NCBI RefSeq assembly: GCF_900172235.1 | Contig: NZ_FWFQ01000012.1 | Location: 1-64,000 of the forward strand | Direction of reading: 5' to 3' | Length of the DNA stretch: 64,000 nucleotides | Source of the DNA: Pseudoruegeria aquimaris | GTDB taxonomy: Bacteria > Pseudomonadota > Alphaproteobacteria > Rhodobacterales > Rhodobacteraceae | Part shown: positions 29,015-36,039 of the stretch, piece by piece | How the letters are laid out: each line of letters opens with the position of its first letter | How positions within the stretch are numbered: the stretch's first letter is position 1 | The notes under the pieces: model-generated | Seen by the model: the letters and a program-made list of their open reading frames with translations, nothing else | What the model was told of the DNA's origin: nothing | The model's database searches: none | Translations under genes and position numbers: made by a program

Positions 29015-30097
29015 ATGACCACCGAGGCCAGCCAGACCGTCGAACCGACCGTCACCCAGATCACCAGCGACAGCCACGAAGCCGTCTACCGGGTCCATGC
29101 GCCCGAAGTCGGGCTGACGGGCTTCATCGCCCTGCATTCCACCTGCCGCGGGCCGGCCGCCGGCGGGCTGCGGATGCGGCCCTATGCCAGCGAGGACGAG
29201 GCGCTGACCGACGTGCTGCGGCTGTCCGAAGGCATGAGCTACAAGAACGCCGCGGCGGATCTGCCGCTGGGCGGCGGCAAGGCCGTCATCATCGGCGATC
29301 CCGCCACGCGGAAGACGCCGGCGCTGCTGAAAAGCTTCGCCCGCGCCATCGAGGGGCTGGGCGGCCGTTACTGGACGGCCGAAGACATGGGCATGAGCCC
29401 GTCCGACATGGCCGTGCTGCGCGGTGAAACCCAGTATGTGGCCGGGCTGTCCGACGGGGCCTTCGCCTCGGGCGATCCCTCCCCCGTCACCGCCCGCGGC
29501 ATCTTCAACGCCATCCGCATCGGCGCCCGCCATCGCTTCGGCTCCGAGGATCTGGCCGGCCGGCGCGTCGCCGTGCAGGGGCTGGGCAATGTCGGCTGGA
29601 ACCTCTGCGGCCTGCTGGCCGAGGCCGGAGCCTCGCTGATCGTCACCGACGTGGAGCCGGCCCGCGTGGCCCGCACCGTCACCAATTTCGGGGCGGAAGC
29701 CGTGGCGAGCGACGCGATCTACGGCGCCGAGGCCGATATCTTCGCCCCCTGCGCCATCGGCGCCATCCTCAACGCCCGCACCATCCCGCAGCTGAAGGTG
29801 AAGCTGGTGGCCGGCGGGGCCAACAACCAGCTGGAGACTGCGGCCGACGCAGCGCTGCTTCAGGCGCGCGGCATCCTCTACGCCCCGGACTACGTGGCCA
29901 ACGGCGGCGGCATCATCAACGTGGCTTCCGAGATCCTGCGCATCCACAACACCGGGCCGTGGGTGGCCGGGCGGCTGGAGGCGCTGGTCGACACCATGGA
30001 CGGGCTGCTCGCCCGCGCGGCGCGCGAAGGCCGCAGCCCGGCGCTGATCGCCGACGCCATGATGGCCGAAAGGCTCCTGCCCATCGCGGCAGAATAG
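29015..30097 (+). CDS. Glu/Leu/Phe/Val dehydrogenase (leucine dehydrogenase-like)
   Basis: 360 residues. The N-terminal substrate domain has GPAAGGLRMRPY and the catalytic-Lys region GMSYKNAAADLPLGGGKAVI. The Rossmann NAD domain starts at about residue 185 with VAVQGLGNVGWNL. Length (about 360) and motif layout match leucine/phenylalanine dehydrogenases rather than glutamate dehydrogenase (~450). The enzyme interconverts an L-amino acid and its keto acid with NAD+, releasing ammonia. A strong ribosome site AAAAGGAG precedes the ATG. The divergent Lrp-type gene suggests amino-acid control. Confidence 0.92.
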   Translation: MTTEASQTVEPTVTQITSDSHEAVYRVHAPEVGLTGFIALHSTCRGPAAGGLRMRPYASEDEALTDVLRLSEGMSYKNAAADLPLGGGKAVIIGDPATRKTPALLKSFARAIEGLGGRYWTAEDMGMSPSDMAVLRGETQYVAGLSDGAFASGDPSPVTARGIFNAIRIGARHRFGSEDLAGRRVAVQGLGNVGWNLCGLLAEAGASLIVTDVEPARVARTVTNFGAEAVASDAIYGAEADIFAPCAIGAILNARTIPQLKVKLVAGGANNQLETAADAALLQARGILYAPDYVANGGGIINVASEILRIHNTGPWVAGRLEALVDTMDGLLARAAREGRSPALIADAMMAERLLPIAAE

Positions 30098-30134
30098 CGC
30101 TCCGTCGCCTCGCGGCCCGCATGCACAATTGAAA

Positions 30135-30160
30135 AATGCCCCGTTCTGGGGCATTCTTCC
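30135..30160 (+). terminator. Intrinsic terminator after the dehydrogenase gene
   Basis: Perfect 8-bp stem AATGCCCC/GGGGCATT with a 5-base loop (GTTCT) at 30135-30155, followed by CTTCC. It lies about 37 bases after the stop. The T tract is short, so strength is moderate. Confidence 0.65.
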
Positions 30161-30224
30161 GCCAGTTGACGATTGCGCGGAAAGAACTCCGAAGACGGAG
30201 CGCCGCCTGGAGCGAGGCAGACCC

Positions 30225-30530
30225 ATGAAACCCATTGCTTTGGCCGCCCTTGTGCTGGCCCTGACCACCCCCACCCTTCATGCAGGCACGATCGAGCGCG
30301 CCTGCCTGAAATCCGATCGCAAGGGCGCCTCGCGCGCGCTCTGCGGCTGCATCCAGGACGTGGCCGATCTCACCCTCACCCGCAAGGATCAGAAACTGGC
30401 CGCCAGTTTCTTCAAGGATCCCCACCGGGCGCAGGAGATCCGCCAGTCCGACAACTCCGGCCACGAGAAATTCTGGCAGCGCTACAAATCCTTCGGCGCC
30501 ACCGCCGAATCCTATTGCCGTAGAAGCTGA
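30225..30530 (+). CDS. Small secreted Cys-containing protein of unknown function
   Basis: 101 residues. A Sec signal peptide covers residues 1-20 (MKPIALAALVLALTTPTLHA). The mature part has four Cys residues (CLKSD, CGC, YC at the end), suggesting disulfides, and a helical basic core. Relatives in Rhodobacteraceae exist and are sometimes called 'arginine transporter', but there is nothing here to support transport. Its 3' end overlaps the convergent phosphatase gene by 19 bases. Confidence 0.7.
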   Translation: MKPIALAALVLALTTPTLHAGTIERACLKSDRKGASRALCGCIQDVADLTLTRKDQKLAASFFKDPHRAQEIRQSDNSGHEKFWQRYKSFGATAESYCRRS

Positions 30531-30970
30531 GCGATCAGCCCGCGGCTGGCGGCTTCGATCAGGGCGATGGGCGTGTCGAAATCCCGCGTGTAGTAGGGGT
30601 CGGGCACCTCGCGGACCCCGGCCGTTTCCGCGTAGTCGAGAAACAGGCGCACCGGCGTTCGGCTGCCGGCCGGTCGAAGCTGCTCCATGTCGGCTAGATT
30701 GCTTTCGTCCATCACGAGGATCAGATCGAAATCCTCGAAATCCTTCGCCGTGGCCTGGCGTGCCCGCAGGGCCGACAAGTCGTAGCCCCGCGCCTGGGCC
30801 GCCCGCTGCATCGGCCCGTAGGGAGGATCGCCTACGTGCCAGTCACTCGTGCCCGCCGAATCCACCGCCACCGAAAGACCGGCCCGCACGGCGAGGGTCG
30901 CGAAGACGCCTTCGGCGGTGGGGCTGCGGCAGATGTTGCCGAGGCAGACGAAGAGGATGCGCTGTGTCAT
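30512..30970 (-). CDS. Low-molecular-weight protein tyrosine phosphatase
   Basis: 152 residues. The phosphate loop C9-L-G-N-I-C-R15-S has the C-x5-R motif, and the general-acid DPYY loop occurs near residue 115-120. Enzymes of this family remove phosphate from tyrosines of bacterial kinases or other proteins. A kinase partner is not adjacent, so targets are unknown. The longer reading frame (start 31006) adds residues without family support; 30970 is preferred. Confidence 0.93.
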   Translation of the reverse strand: MTQRILFVCLGNICRSPTAEGVFATLAVRAGLSVAVDSAGTSDWHVGDPPYGPMQRAAQARGYDLSALRARQATAKDFEDFDLILVMDESNLADMEQLRPAGSRTPVRLFLDYAETAGVREVPDPYYTRDFDTPIALIEAASRGLIAQLLRQ

Positions 30971-31120
30971 GGGCCAATGGGTGGCAAAGCGCCCGCGGCC
31001 TGTCAATCCTCAGGCCGCCTCAAGCCCCTTCCGTTCCGCAGCGGACCGGACCGCAGGGCGGGACACCATCCACCCGCCCGGCTAGACTGCCGTTGAACGC
31101 ATCACACCACGGGGCTGCCC

Positions 31121-31813
31121 ATGAACATCGTGATCCTCACCGGGGCCGGGATCTCTGCCGAGAGCGGCCTTGGCACCTTCCGGGATAAGGACGGGCTCTG
31201 GACGAGATACGACCTGAACGACGTGGCCACGCCGGAAGGATTCGCGCGCGATCCGGCACTGGTCCACGAGTTCTACAACGCCCGCCGCGCCAACTGCCGG
31301 GACGCGGCGCCCAATTCCGCCCACGCGGCCCTCGCGCGGCTTCAGCGCGGCTTCGCCGGTGGGCGCGTCTCGATCGTGACGCAGAACGTGGACGACCTGC
31401 ACGAGCGCGCAGGCACCCCGGAGGTGATCCACATGCACGGCGAACTGGCGCGCGCGCTCTGCGCGGCCTGCGGCCACCGCTGGCCCGCCCCGGATGTGAT
31501 GGCCCACGATGACCCCTGCCCCGCCTGCGCCGCCCCTGCCACGCGGCCCGACATCGTCTGGTTCGGGGAATTTCCATACCACATGGATCGGATCGCGGAG
31601 CTTCTGGCGGCCTGCGACCTGTTCGTCTCCATCGGCACCTCCGGCAACGTCTACCCGGCGGCCGGCTTCGCCGAAGAAGCACGGATCGCCGGCGCACGCA
31701 CGCTGGAACTCAACCTCGAACCGAGCGAGGCGCGCCTGCCCTTCGACGAGGCGCGCCACGGGCCCGCCACGAGGATCGTTCCGGACTGGGTGCAGCAGAT
31801 GCTGCGCCGCTAG
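31121..31813 (+). CDS. cobB: NAD-dependent protein deacylase, sirtuin class III type
   Basis: 230 residues of the Sir2 family. The NAD-binding motif GAGISAESGLGTFRD starts at residue 8, TQNVDDLHERAG follows, and the catalytic His is H106 in HMHGE. A zinc finger is formed by C114, C117, C133 and C136. Tyr52 and Arg55 (YNAR) match the Y-x-x-R pair that lets SIRT5-type sirtuins and CobB remove succinyl or malonyl groups from lysine. It therefore likely acts on acyl-lysines as well as acetyl-lysines. GGGG precedes the ATG. Confidence 0.94.
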   Translation: MNIVILTGAGISAESGLGTFRDKDGLWTRYDLNDVATPEGFARDPALVHEFYNARRANCRDAAPNSAHAALARLQRGFAGGRVSIVTQNVDDLHERAGTPEVIHMHGELARALCAACGHRWPAPDVMAHDDPCPACAAPATRPDIVWFGEFPYHMDRIAELLAACDLFVSIGTSGNVYPAAGFAEEARIAGARTLELNLEPSEARLPFDEARHGPATRIVPDWVQQMLRR

Positions 31814-31817
31814 CGCC

Positions 31818-32180
31818 TCAGTAGCAGAGCACCGTATCGGCCTCCGCCGCGAGGCGCACGAGTTCATCGGGCATCGCGAAGGTGGCCGGGTGGCCCTCCA
31901 GCAGGCTTTCATCATAACCGCGGGCCTTGGCCGACATCCCCGACAGGTAAAGCGTTCCGCCACCCTCGCGGATCGCAGCGAGGTGATCGCGCAATGCCCC
32001 CGTGCCCTGCCCTTCGAGCGCGCTGACCGTTTCAGGCGCGAGAAGATGGACACCATCCCCGGCCATGAAAATCGAAACCTCGTGCCCCTCCTTGAGCGCC
32101 GTAGCCGCCACGAGGCAGGCAAGAGTAGCCTTGGTCGGGTCCGATGGGCCCGTATGAACGTGAACGAGAAATTTCGCCAT
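31818..32180 (-). CDS. DsrE family protein
   Basis: 120 residues with the DsrE/DsrF fold: MAKFLVHVHTGPSDPTKATL, AATALKEGHEVSIFMAGDGV and GGTLYLSGMSAKARG. DsrE proteins often relay persulfide sulfur or act in small-molecule binding, but a single one with only one Cys (near the C-terminal end) is not diagnostic of sulfur transfer. AGGAGGG sits just before the ATG. Convergent with the sirtuin gene, 4 bases apart. Confidence 0.82.
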   Translation of the reverse strand: MAKFLVHVHTGPSDPTKATLACLVAATALKEGHEVSIFMAGDGVHLLAPETVSALEGQGTGALRDHLAAIREGGGTLYLSGMSAKARGYDESLLEGHPATFAMPDELVRLAAEADTVLCY

Positions 32181-32242
32181 TTCGCCCTCCTGAAATCGAT
32201 GCACCAAGTGTGCGGAAGGCGAATCCGGCTGTCCAGCCCCGC

Positions 32243-32722
32243 TCAGGCGAGGCGTTTTTCGAAGCGCCAGACGGTCAGGGCCATGCCGCCGCCGGCGATT
32301 TCCACCTCGATTTCCGTTTCGCCTGCGTTGCGCCAGCCCGCCTTCTCGTAGAAGGCCGCGGCGCGCCTGTTGCCCACGGAGCAGGCGAGCCAGGCATCGC
32401 GCACGCCCGCCTCGGCGAGCAGCGCCTCCGCCCGCGCCATCATCCGTGCGGCTAGCCCGGTGCCACGGGCGGCGCGGGCAACGTAGAACTGGTAGATCTC
32501 CGGGCCTTCCAGCATGAAGAAACCGGCAAGACGGCCGTCGGACTCGGCGATCCAGCAGCCCGGCAGATGCGCGGCGACGCGGGGCAGGAAGCTGTCCGGC
32601 GCGCGTTGGGCGATCAGCGCGTCGGGCACGATCTGCGCGTGGGCATCGTGCCAGCCCTCCGCCCAATGCGCGGCGATGCCCTCCACGTCATCCGGCGTGG
32701 CCTTGCGGTAGGTCTCTTCCAT
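32243..32722 (-). CDS. GNAT family N-acetyltransferase
   Basis: 159 residues, one GNAT domain. MEETYRKATPDDVEGIAAHW opens it, FYVARAARGTGLAARMMARAE holds the acetyl-CoA P-loop, and NRRAAAFYEKAGWRNAGE is the typical C-terminal strand-helix. Substrate unknown. It stands alone between DsrE and the copper chaperone gene, all on the minus strand. The start at 32722 was chosen over 32764, which would add a Pro-rich run not seen in the family. Confidence 0.87.
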   Translation of the reverse strand: MEETYRKATPDDVEGIAAHWAEGWHDAHAQIVPDALIAQRAPDSFLPRVAAHLPGCWIAESDGRLAGFFMLEGPEIYQFYVARAARGTGLAARMMARAEALLAEAGVRDAWLACSVGNRRAAAFYEKAGWRNAGETEIEVEIAGGGMALTVWRFEKRLA

Positions 32723-32783
32723 GGCAGGCGGCTCCGGTGGCGGCGAAGGGCCGGGCCGCGGCACGCGCGGCCCGGCCCGGGCG

Positions 32784-33266
32784 TCAGTGATTGTGGGTGT
32801 GGGTGTGGGCGCCGGCGTCGGCGGCGCGCTCGTTGTCCACGGGGATCGTCACGTCCATTTCGCCGGCATGTTCGAACACGAGCGTCACGTCGAGGGTCTT
32901 GCCCTGCTCGAAGGGCGCGGTCAGGCCCATGAACATCACGTGGTCGCCGCCACGTTTCAGCACGGCCATGCCGCCGGCGGGCACCGGAAGCCCCTCTTCG
33001 ACGTGCACCATCTTCATCACGCCGTCGCCCATGTCCTTGTGGGTGTGGATTTCCACCTTGGCGGCCGCGTCGGATTTGACGTCGATCAGGCGATCATCCT
33101 GCGACCCGGTGTTGACGATTTCCATGAAGGCCGCGCCGGCCTTGGCCGTCACGCCGGCGGCGCGGGCGTAGGCGTCGCGCACTTCGATCGTCGCATCCGC
33201 CGCGAAGGCAGGAAGGGCAAGCAGGGCCGCAGCGGAGGCGGCGAGGAAGGATTTGGAGAAAGACAT
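32784..33266 (-). CDS. PCu(A)C-type periplasmic copper chaperone
   Basis: 160 residues with a Sec signal peptide (MSFSKSFLAASAAALLALPAFA). The mature domain holds the copper-binding His/Met spacing of PCu(A)C proteins: HTHKDMGDGVMKM, then HVMFMG about 25 residues later. It carries Cu(I) to the CuA site of cytochrome oxidase in the periplasm. The extra His-rich tail (HTHTHNH) is an added metal site. A good ribosome site AGGAGA precedes the ATG. The next gene upstream encodes a His/Cys-containing secreted protein. Confidence 0.9.
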   Translation of the reverse strand: MSFSKSFLAASAAALLALPAFAADATIEVRDAYARAAGVTAKAGAAFMEIVNTGSQDDRLIDVKSDAAAKVEIHTHKDMGDGVMKMVHVEEGLPVPAGGMAVLKRGGDHVMFMGLTAPFEQGKTLDVTLVFEHAGEMDVTIPVDNERAADAGAHTHTHNH

Positions 33267-33314
33267 CTTGGTCTCCTGTCTGTCTGGTCATTCTGGTCGT
33301 GGTGGAACGAAAGG

Positions 33315-33662
33315 TCAGACAGCACGCGGAGGGCCGCGGGATCGCGGCGGAAGGGCGGCAAGGGCCGAGGCGGGCGGAAGTGCGGGCGGCAGGCTGCGCG
33401 ATTCGGTCACGGCAGGCCGCGCCGGTGCGCTGGCCACCTGAGGCAGGGTCGCGTGGGGCGCAAGCGTGCAGAGTGGGCAGTGATGGCCACTCGTGGGGCG
33501 GCCCTCGGCGTCCACCGGAACCGCGCGCGCCACTTCGCCCAGGCACAGGATGGCCGTGCCAGCAGCCTGGGCCTGCCCGCGGACCGCCCCGGTGGCCACG
33601 CTTGCGGCAAGAAGCGCGATCACGAGGCCCAGGCGGGCGAGATATGGCAGGCGCCGGATCAT
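33315..33662 (-). CDS. Secreted His/Cys protein (DUF2946-like), upstream of copper chaperone
   Basis: 115 residues. A basic-hydrophobic N-terminus (MIRRLPYLARLGLVIALLAA) is either a signal peptide or anchor. A GHHCPLCTL motif (about residue 59-67) is the sort of Cys/His site seen in DUF2946-type proteins. The C-terminal 45 residues are rich in Ala/Pro/Ser and poorly conserved-looking. It precedes the PCu(A)C gene by 48 bases on the same strand, so a role in copper handling is plausible. Family assignment is moderate. Confidence 0.6.
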   Translation of the reverse strand: MIRRLPYLARLGLVIALLAASVATGAVRGQAQAAGTAILCLGEVARAVPVDAEGRPTSGHHCPLCTLAPHATLPQVASAPARPAVTESRSLPPALPPASALAALPPRSRGPPRAV

Positions 33663-33702
33663 GGCCCGTTTCTAGGCCCGGGCGGCGGCAAGGCCAAGTG
33701 CC

Positions 33703-33736
33703 AAAAGGAAGCGGCCCCGCCGATTGGCAGGGCCGC
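33703..33736 (-). terminator. Intrinsic terminator after rpmB
   Basis: On the minus strand, an 11-bp stem GCGGCCCTGCC/GGCGGGGCCGC (one G-T pair) with a 4-base loop is followed by TTCCTTTT. It begins about 28 bases past the rpmB stop. Confidence 0.8.
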
Positions 33737-33763
33737 ATCCTGATTCCAAGCAATCGGAAAGGC

Positions 33764-34051
33764 TTAGGCGGCAGCCTTGGCTTTCGCGATCTCTTTCTTC
33801 ACTTTCAGCGCGTTCGGCGACAGTTCTTCGTCTTTTGCTTTCGCAAGGAAGGCGTCCAGACCACCGCGGTGGTCCACCGAGCGCAGCGCGGCAGCCGAAA
33901 TCCGGAACTTGAAGCCGCGGCCCAGAGTCTCGGACTGCAGGGTCACGTCGTTCAGGTTCGGCAGAAACCGACGCTTGGTTTTGTTGTTGGCGTGGCTGAC
34001 ATTGTTGCCAGACATCGGGCCTTTTCCGGTCAGTTCGCAACGGCGCGACAT
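33764..34051 (-). CDS. rpmB: 50S ribosomal protein L28
   Basis: 95 residues, the alphaproteobacterial length. The N-terminus [20 protein letters not shown] and [13 protein letters not shown] are conserved L28 motifs, and the C-terminus is an Ala/Lys-rich tail. It binds 23S rRNA in the large subunit. Flanked by its own terminator and by a hairpin upstream, so it is probably a single-gene transcript. GAGG lies about 9 bases before the start. Confidence 0.97.
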   Translation of the reverse strand: MSRRCELTGKGPMSGNNVSHANNKTKRRFLPNLNDVTLQSETLGRGFKFRISAAALRSVDHRGGLDAFLAKAKDEELSPNALKVKKEIAKAKAAA

Positions 34052-34113
34052 GGTTTTTTCCTCATCTCGTGGTCGGCGTCGGGCGGATCCCTATCCGACT
34101 CGACAATTGAAAC

Positions 34114-34135
34114 GGGCGCCGCACAGGCAGCGCCC
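34114..34135 (-). terminator. Hairpin between meaB and rpmB
   Basis: On the minus strand GGGCGCTGC and GCGGCGCCC pair (one G-T) around a 4-base loop, followed by GTTTCAATT. It lies about 50 bases after the meaB stop and likely ends that transcript before the rpmB promoter. The T tract is weak. Confidence 0.5.
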
Positions 34136-34186
34136 TGAAATTCCGTTCACGCGATTTACGGCCAAAGCCGGGGAACGTCAAGCGAT

Positions 34187-35170
34187 TCATTTCGGCGCCC
34201 GAAGCGCCTCCAGAAGGGCCTGTGCGGCAACGCCCGGCGCCAGCGAACCACCGGCCACCTCCGTGCCCAGCTGCTCCATCCGGGCGCGGATCTCGGGATC
34301 GTCGGAGAGCCGTGCGAGCAGCCCGTGCCGCACCTCCTCCTCGAACCAGTGCCGCGCCTGCGCGGCCCGCCGCGCCTGCCAATGGCCATTGGCCTTGCGC
34401 CACTCCGCGAGCGCCTGCATCTCCTGCCAGGCCGCCTTCAGCCCCTCCTCTTCGAGCGCCGAGACGAGCAGCGCCTTGGGGAAGCCCTCCGGATCCTGTG
34501 GCCGCTTGCGCAGCAGGCGCAGGGCGCCGGTGTAGTCGGCGCAGGTGCGCGTGGCCGCGGGCTTGAGATCGCCGTCGGCCTTGTTGACGAGGATGATGTC
34601 GGCGATCTCCATGATTCCCCGCTTCACCCCCTGAAGCTCGTCCCCGCCCGCCGGCGCGATCAGCAGCAGGAAGAGATCGCTCATCTCCGCCACCATCGTC
34701 TCCGACTGGCCCACGCCCACGGTCTCGATCAGCACCACGTCATAACCCGCCGCCTCGCAGAGCATCACCGCCTCGCGGGTGCGCCGCGCCACGCCGCCGA
34801 GCTGGCTCTGGCTCGGAGAGGGGCGGATGAAGGCGTTGGGATCGCGCGACAGCCGCTCCATGCGGGTCTTGTCCCCGAGAATCGAGCCGCCGGAGCGGGT
34901 GGAGGAAGGATCGACCGCCAGCACCGCCACCTTCAGCCCCTGCCCCGTGAGCATCATGCCGAAGCTTTCGATGAAGGTGGATTTGCCCACACCGGGCGTG
35001 CCGGACAATCCGATGCGCAGCGCCTGGCGCGAACCGCGCAGGGCGTCCAGCAGGGCGGTGGCCTCCGCGCGGTGATCGGCGCGCGCGCTTTCGATCAGGG
35101 TGATGGCCCGGGCCAGCGCCCGCCTGTCTCCGCGGCTCACGCCTTCTGCGAGTTCTGAAATCTTCTTCAC
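34187..35170 (-). CDS. meaB: Methylmalonyl-CoA mutase-associated GTPase MeaB
   Basis: 327 residues of the G3E family (ArgK/MeaB). Walker A is GTPGVGKSTFIESF, a GGSILGDKTRME switch I region follows, ETVGVGQSE is switch II and NKADGD binds guanine. MeaB protects and gates cofactor loading of the B12-dependent methylmalonyl-CoA mutase. The mutase gene is not in this window. A GTG start at 35170 fits the family N-terminus (KKISELAEGVSRGDRR); the longer frame to 35494 adds ~108 residues without homology. Confidence 0.93.
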   Translation of the reverse strand: MKKISELAEGVSRGDRRALARAITLIESARADHRAEATALLDALRGSRQALRIGLSGTPGVGKSTFIESFGMMLTGQGLKVAVLAVDPSSTRSGGSILGDKTRMERLSRDPNAFIRPSPSQSQLGGVARRTREAVMLCEAAGYDVVLIETVGVGQSETMVAEMSDLFLLLIAPAGGDELQGVKRGIMEIADIILVNKADGDLKPAATRTCADYTGALRLLRKRPQDPEGFPKALLVSALEEEGLKAAWQEMQALAEWRKANGHWQARRAAQARHWFEEEVRHGLLARLSDDPEIRARMEQLGTEVAGGSLAPGVAAQALLEALRAPK

Positions 35171-35291
35171 GGGATCTCGGCAACCTTTCGCTTCCTGCGC
35201 CGCCCGCCGGGTTGACGGCTTTCGGAGTTTCTTGCCTTGATCGGGGCGAGGTGTCCAGCGCCCCCAACGGATGAGCAGAAGGTTTTTCGTT

Positions 35292-36032
35292 ATGTGTTTT
35301 CCCGATTTCCGCAAGGCCCTGGCGGGGGGGCGCGCCGCGCTCCTGGTGGTTTCGGCCACGTTCGCCACTGCGCCGGCCCTCGCGGAGGACGCGATCTTCG
35401 ACGTGTCACTGCGCGGCATCAAGGGCGGCTCGCTGACGCTTTCGGCCGTGGAGAGCAACGGCCAGTATGCGGCGACGGGCCTTGCCCAGACCACCGGGCT
35501 CGTGGGCGCGATCGCCCGGTTCCGCTACACCGCGAAGGTGCGTGGTTCGGTGCGCGGGGGCCGCTACCGCCCCGCCGCCTACAGCGAGACGGAACACACC
35601 AGCCGGAGGGACTCGACCTCCACCATCACCTACCGCAACGGCGTCCCGGTGGTGGTCTCCGGGCGCGAGGGGCGCAAGCCCCGCCCGTGGGACATCGACC
35701 CGGCGCGGCAGGGCGATGCGGTGGATCCGCTCACCGCCCTGCACCTCACGCTGCGCGCCGTGCCGGAATCCGAGGTCTGCCGGCTTTCGGTCTTCGTCTT
35801 CGACGGCCACCGCCGCAGCAAGGTCTCGCTCAGCCAGCCCAAGCGCAGCGAAACCGGCTACACCTGCAAGGGCGAATACCGCCGCGTTTCAGGCTACAAG
35901 CCCGCCGACATGGAAGAACGCACCTCCTTCCCGTTCACGGTGGAGATGGCGCCCGCCGGCGGCGGAAAATTCCACCCGGTGAAGATCACCTCCGCATCGC
36001 TCTATGGCACTGTGACGATGAATCGCCGATAA
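35292..36032 (+). CDS. DUF3108 domain-containing periplasmic protein
   Basis: 246 residues with a Sec signal peptide (hydrophobic ALLVVSATFATAPALA, cleavage about residue 30). The mature domain is the beta-rich DUF3108 fold: IFDVSLRGIKGGSLTLSAVES, FRYTAKVRGSV, and SSTITYRNGVP-like strands with two Cys. Function unknown. I chose ATG 35292 because AGAAGG precedes it by 9 bases; ATG 35271 would add seven residues. It lies 7 bases before hrpB and may be co-transcribed. Confidence 0.85.
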   Translation: MCFPDFRKALAGGRAALLVVSATFATAPALAEDAIFDVSLRGIKGGSLTLSAVESNGQYAATGLAQTTGLVGAIARFRYTAKVRGSVRGGRYRPAAYSETEHTSRRDSTSTITYRNGVPVVVSGREGRKPRPWDIDPARQGDAVDPLTALHLTLRAVPESEVCRLSVFVFDGHRRSKVSLSQPKRSETGYTCKGEYRRVSGYKPADMEERTSFPFTVEMAPAGGGKFHPVKITSASLYGTVTMNRR

Positions 36033-36039
36033 GGGCGGC

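Noticed and set aside
33299-34138. 279-residue plus-strand reading frame over the His/Cys protein and rpmB
   Set aside because: It crosses rpmB and its terminator in antisense and has no recognisable domain.
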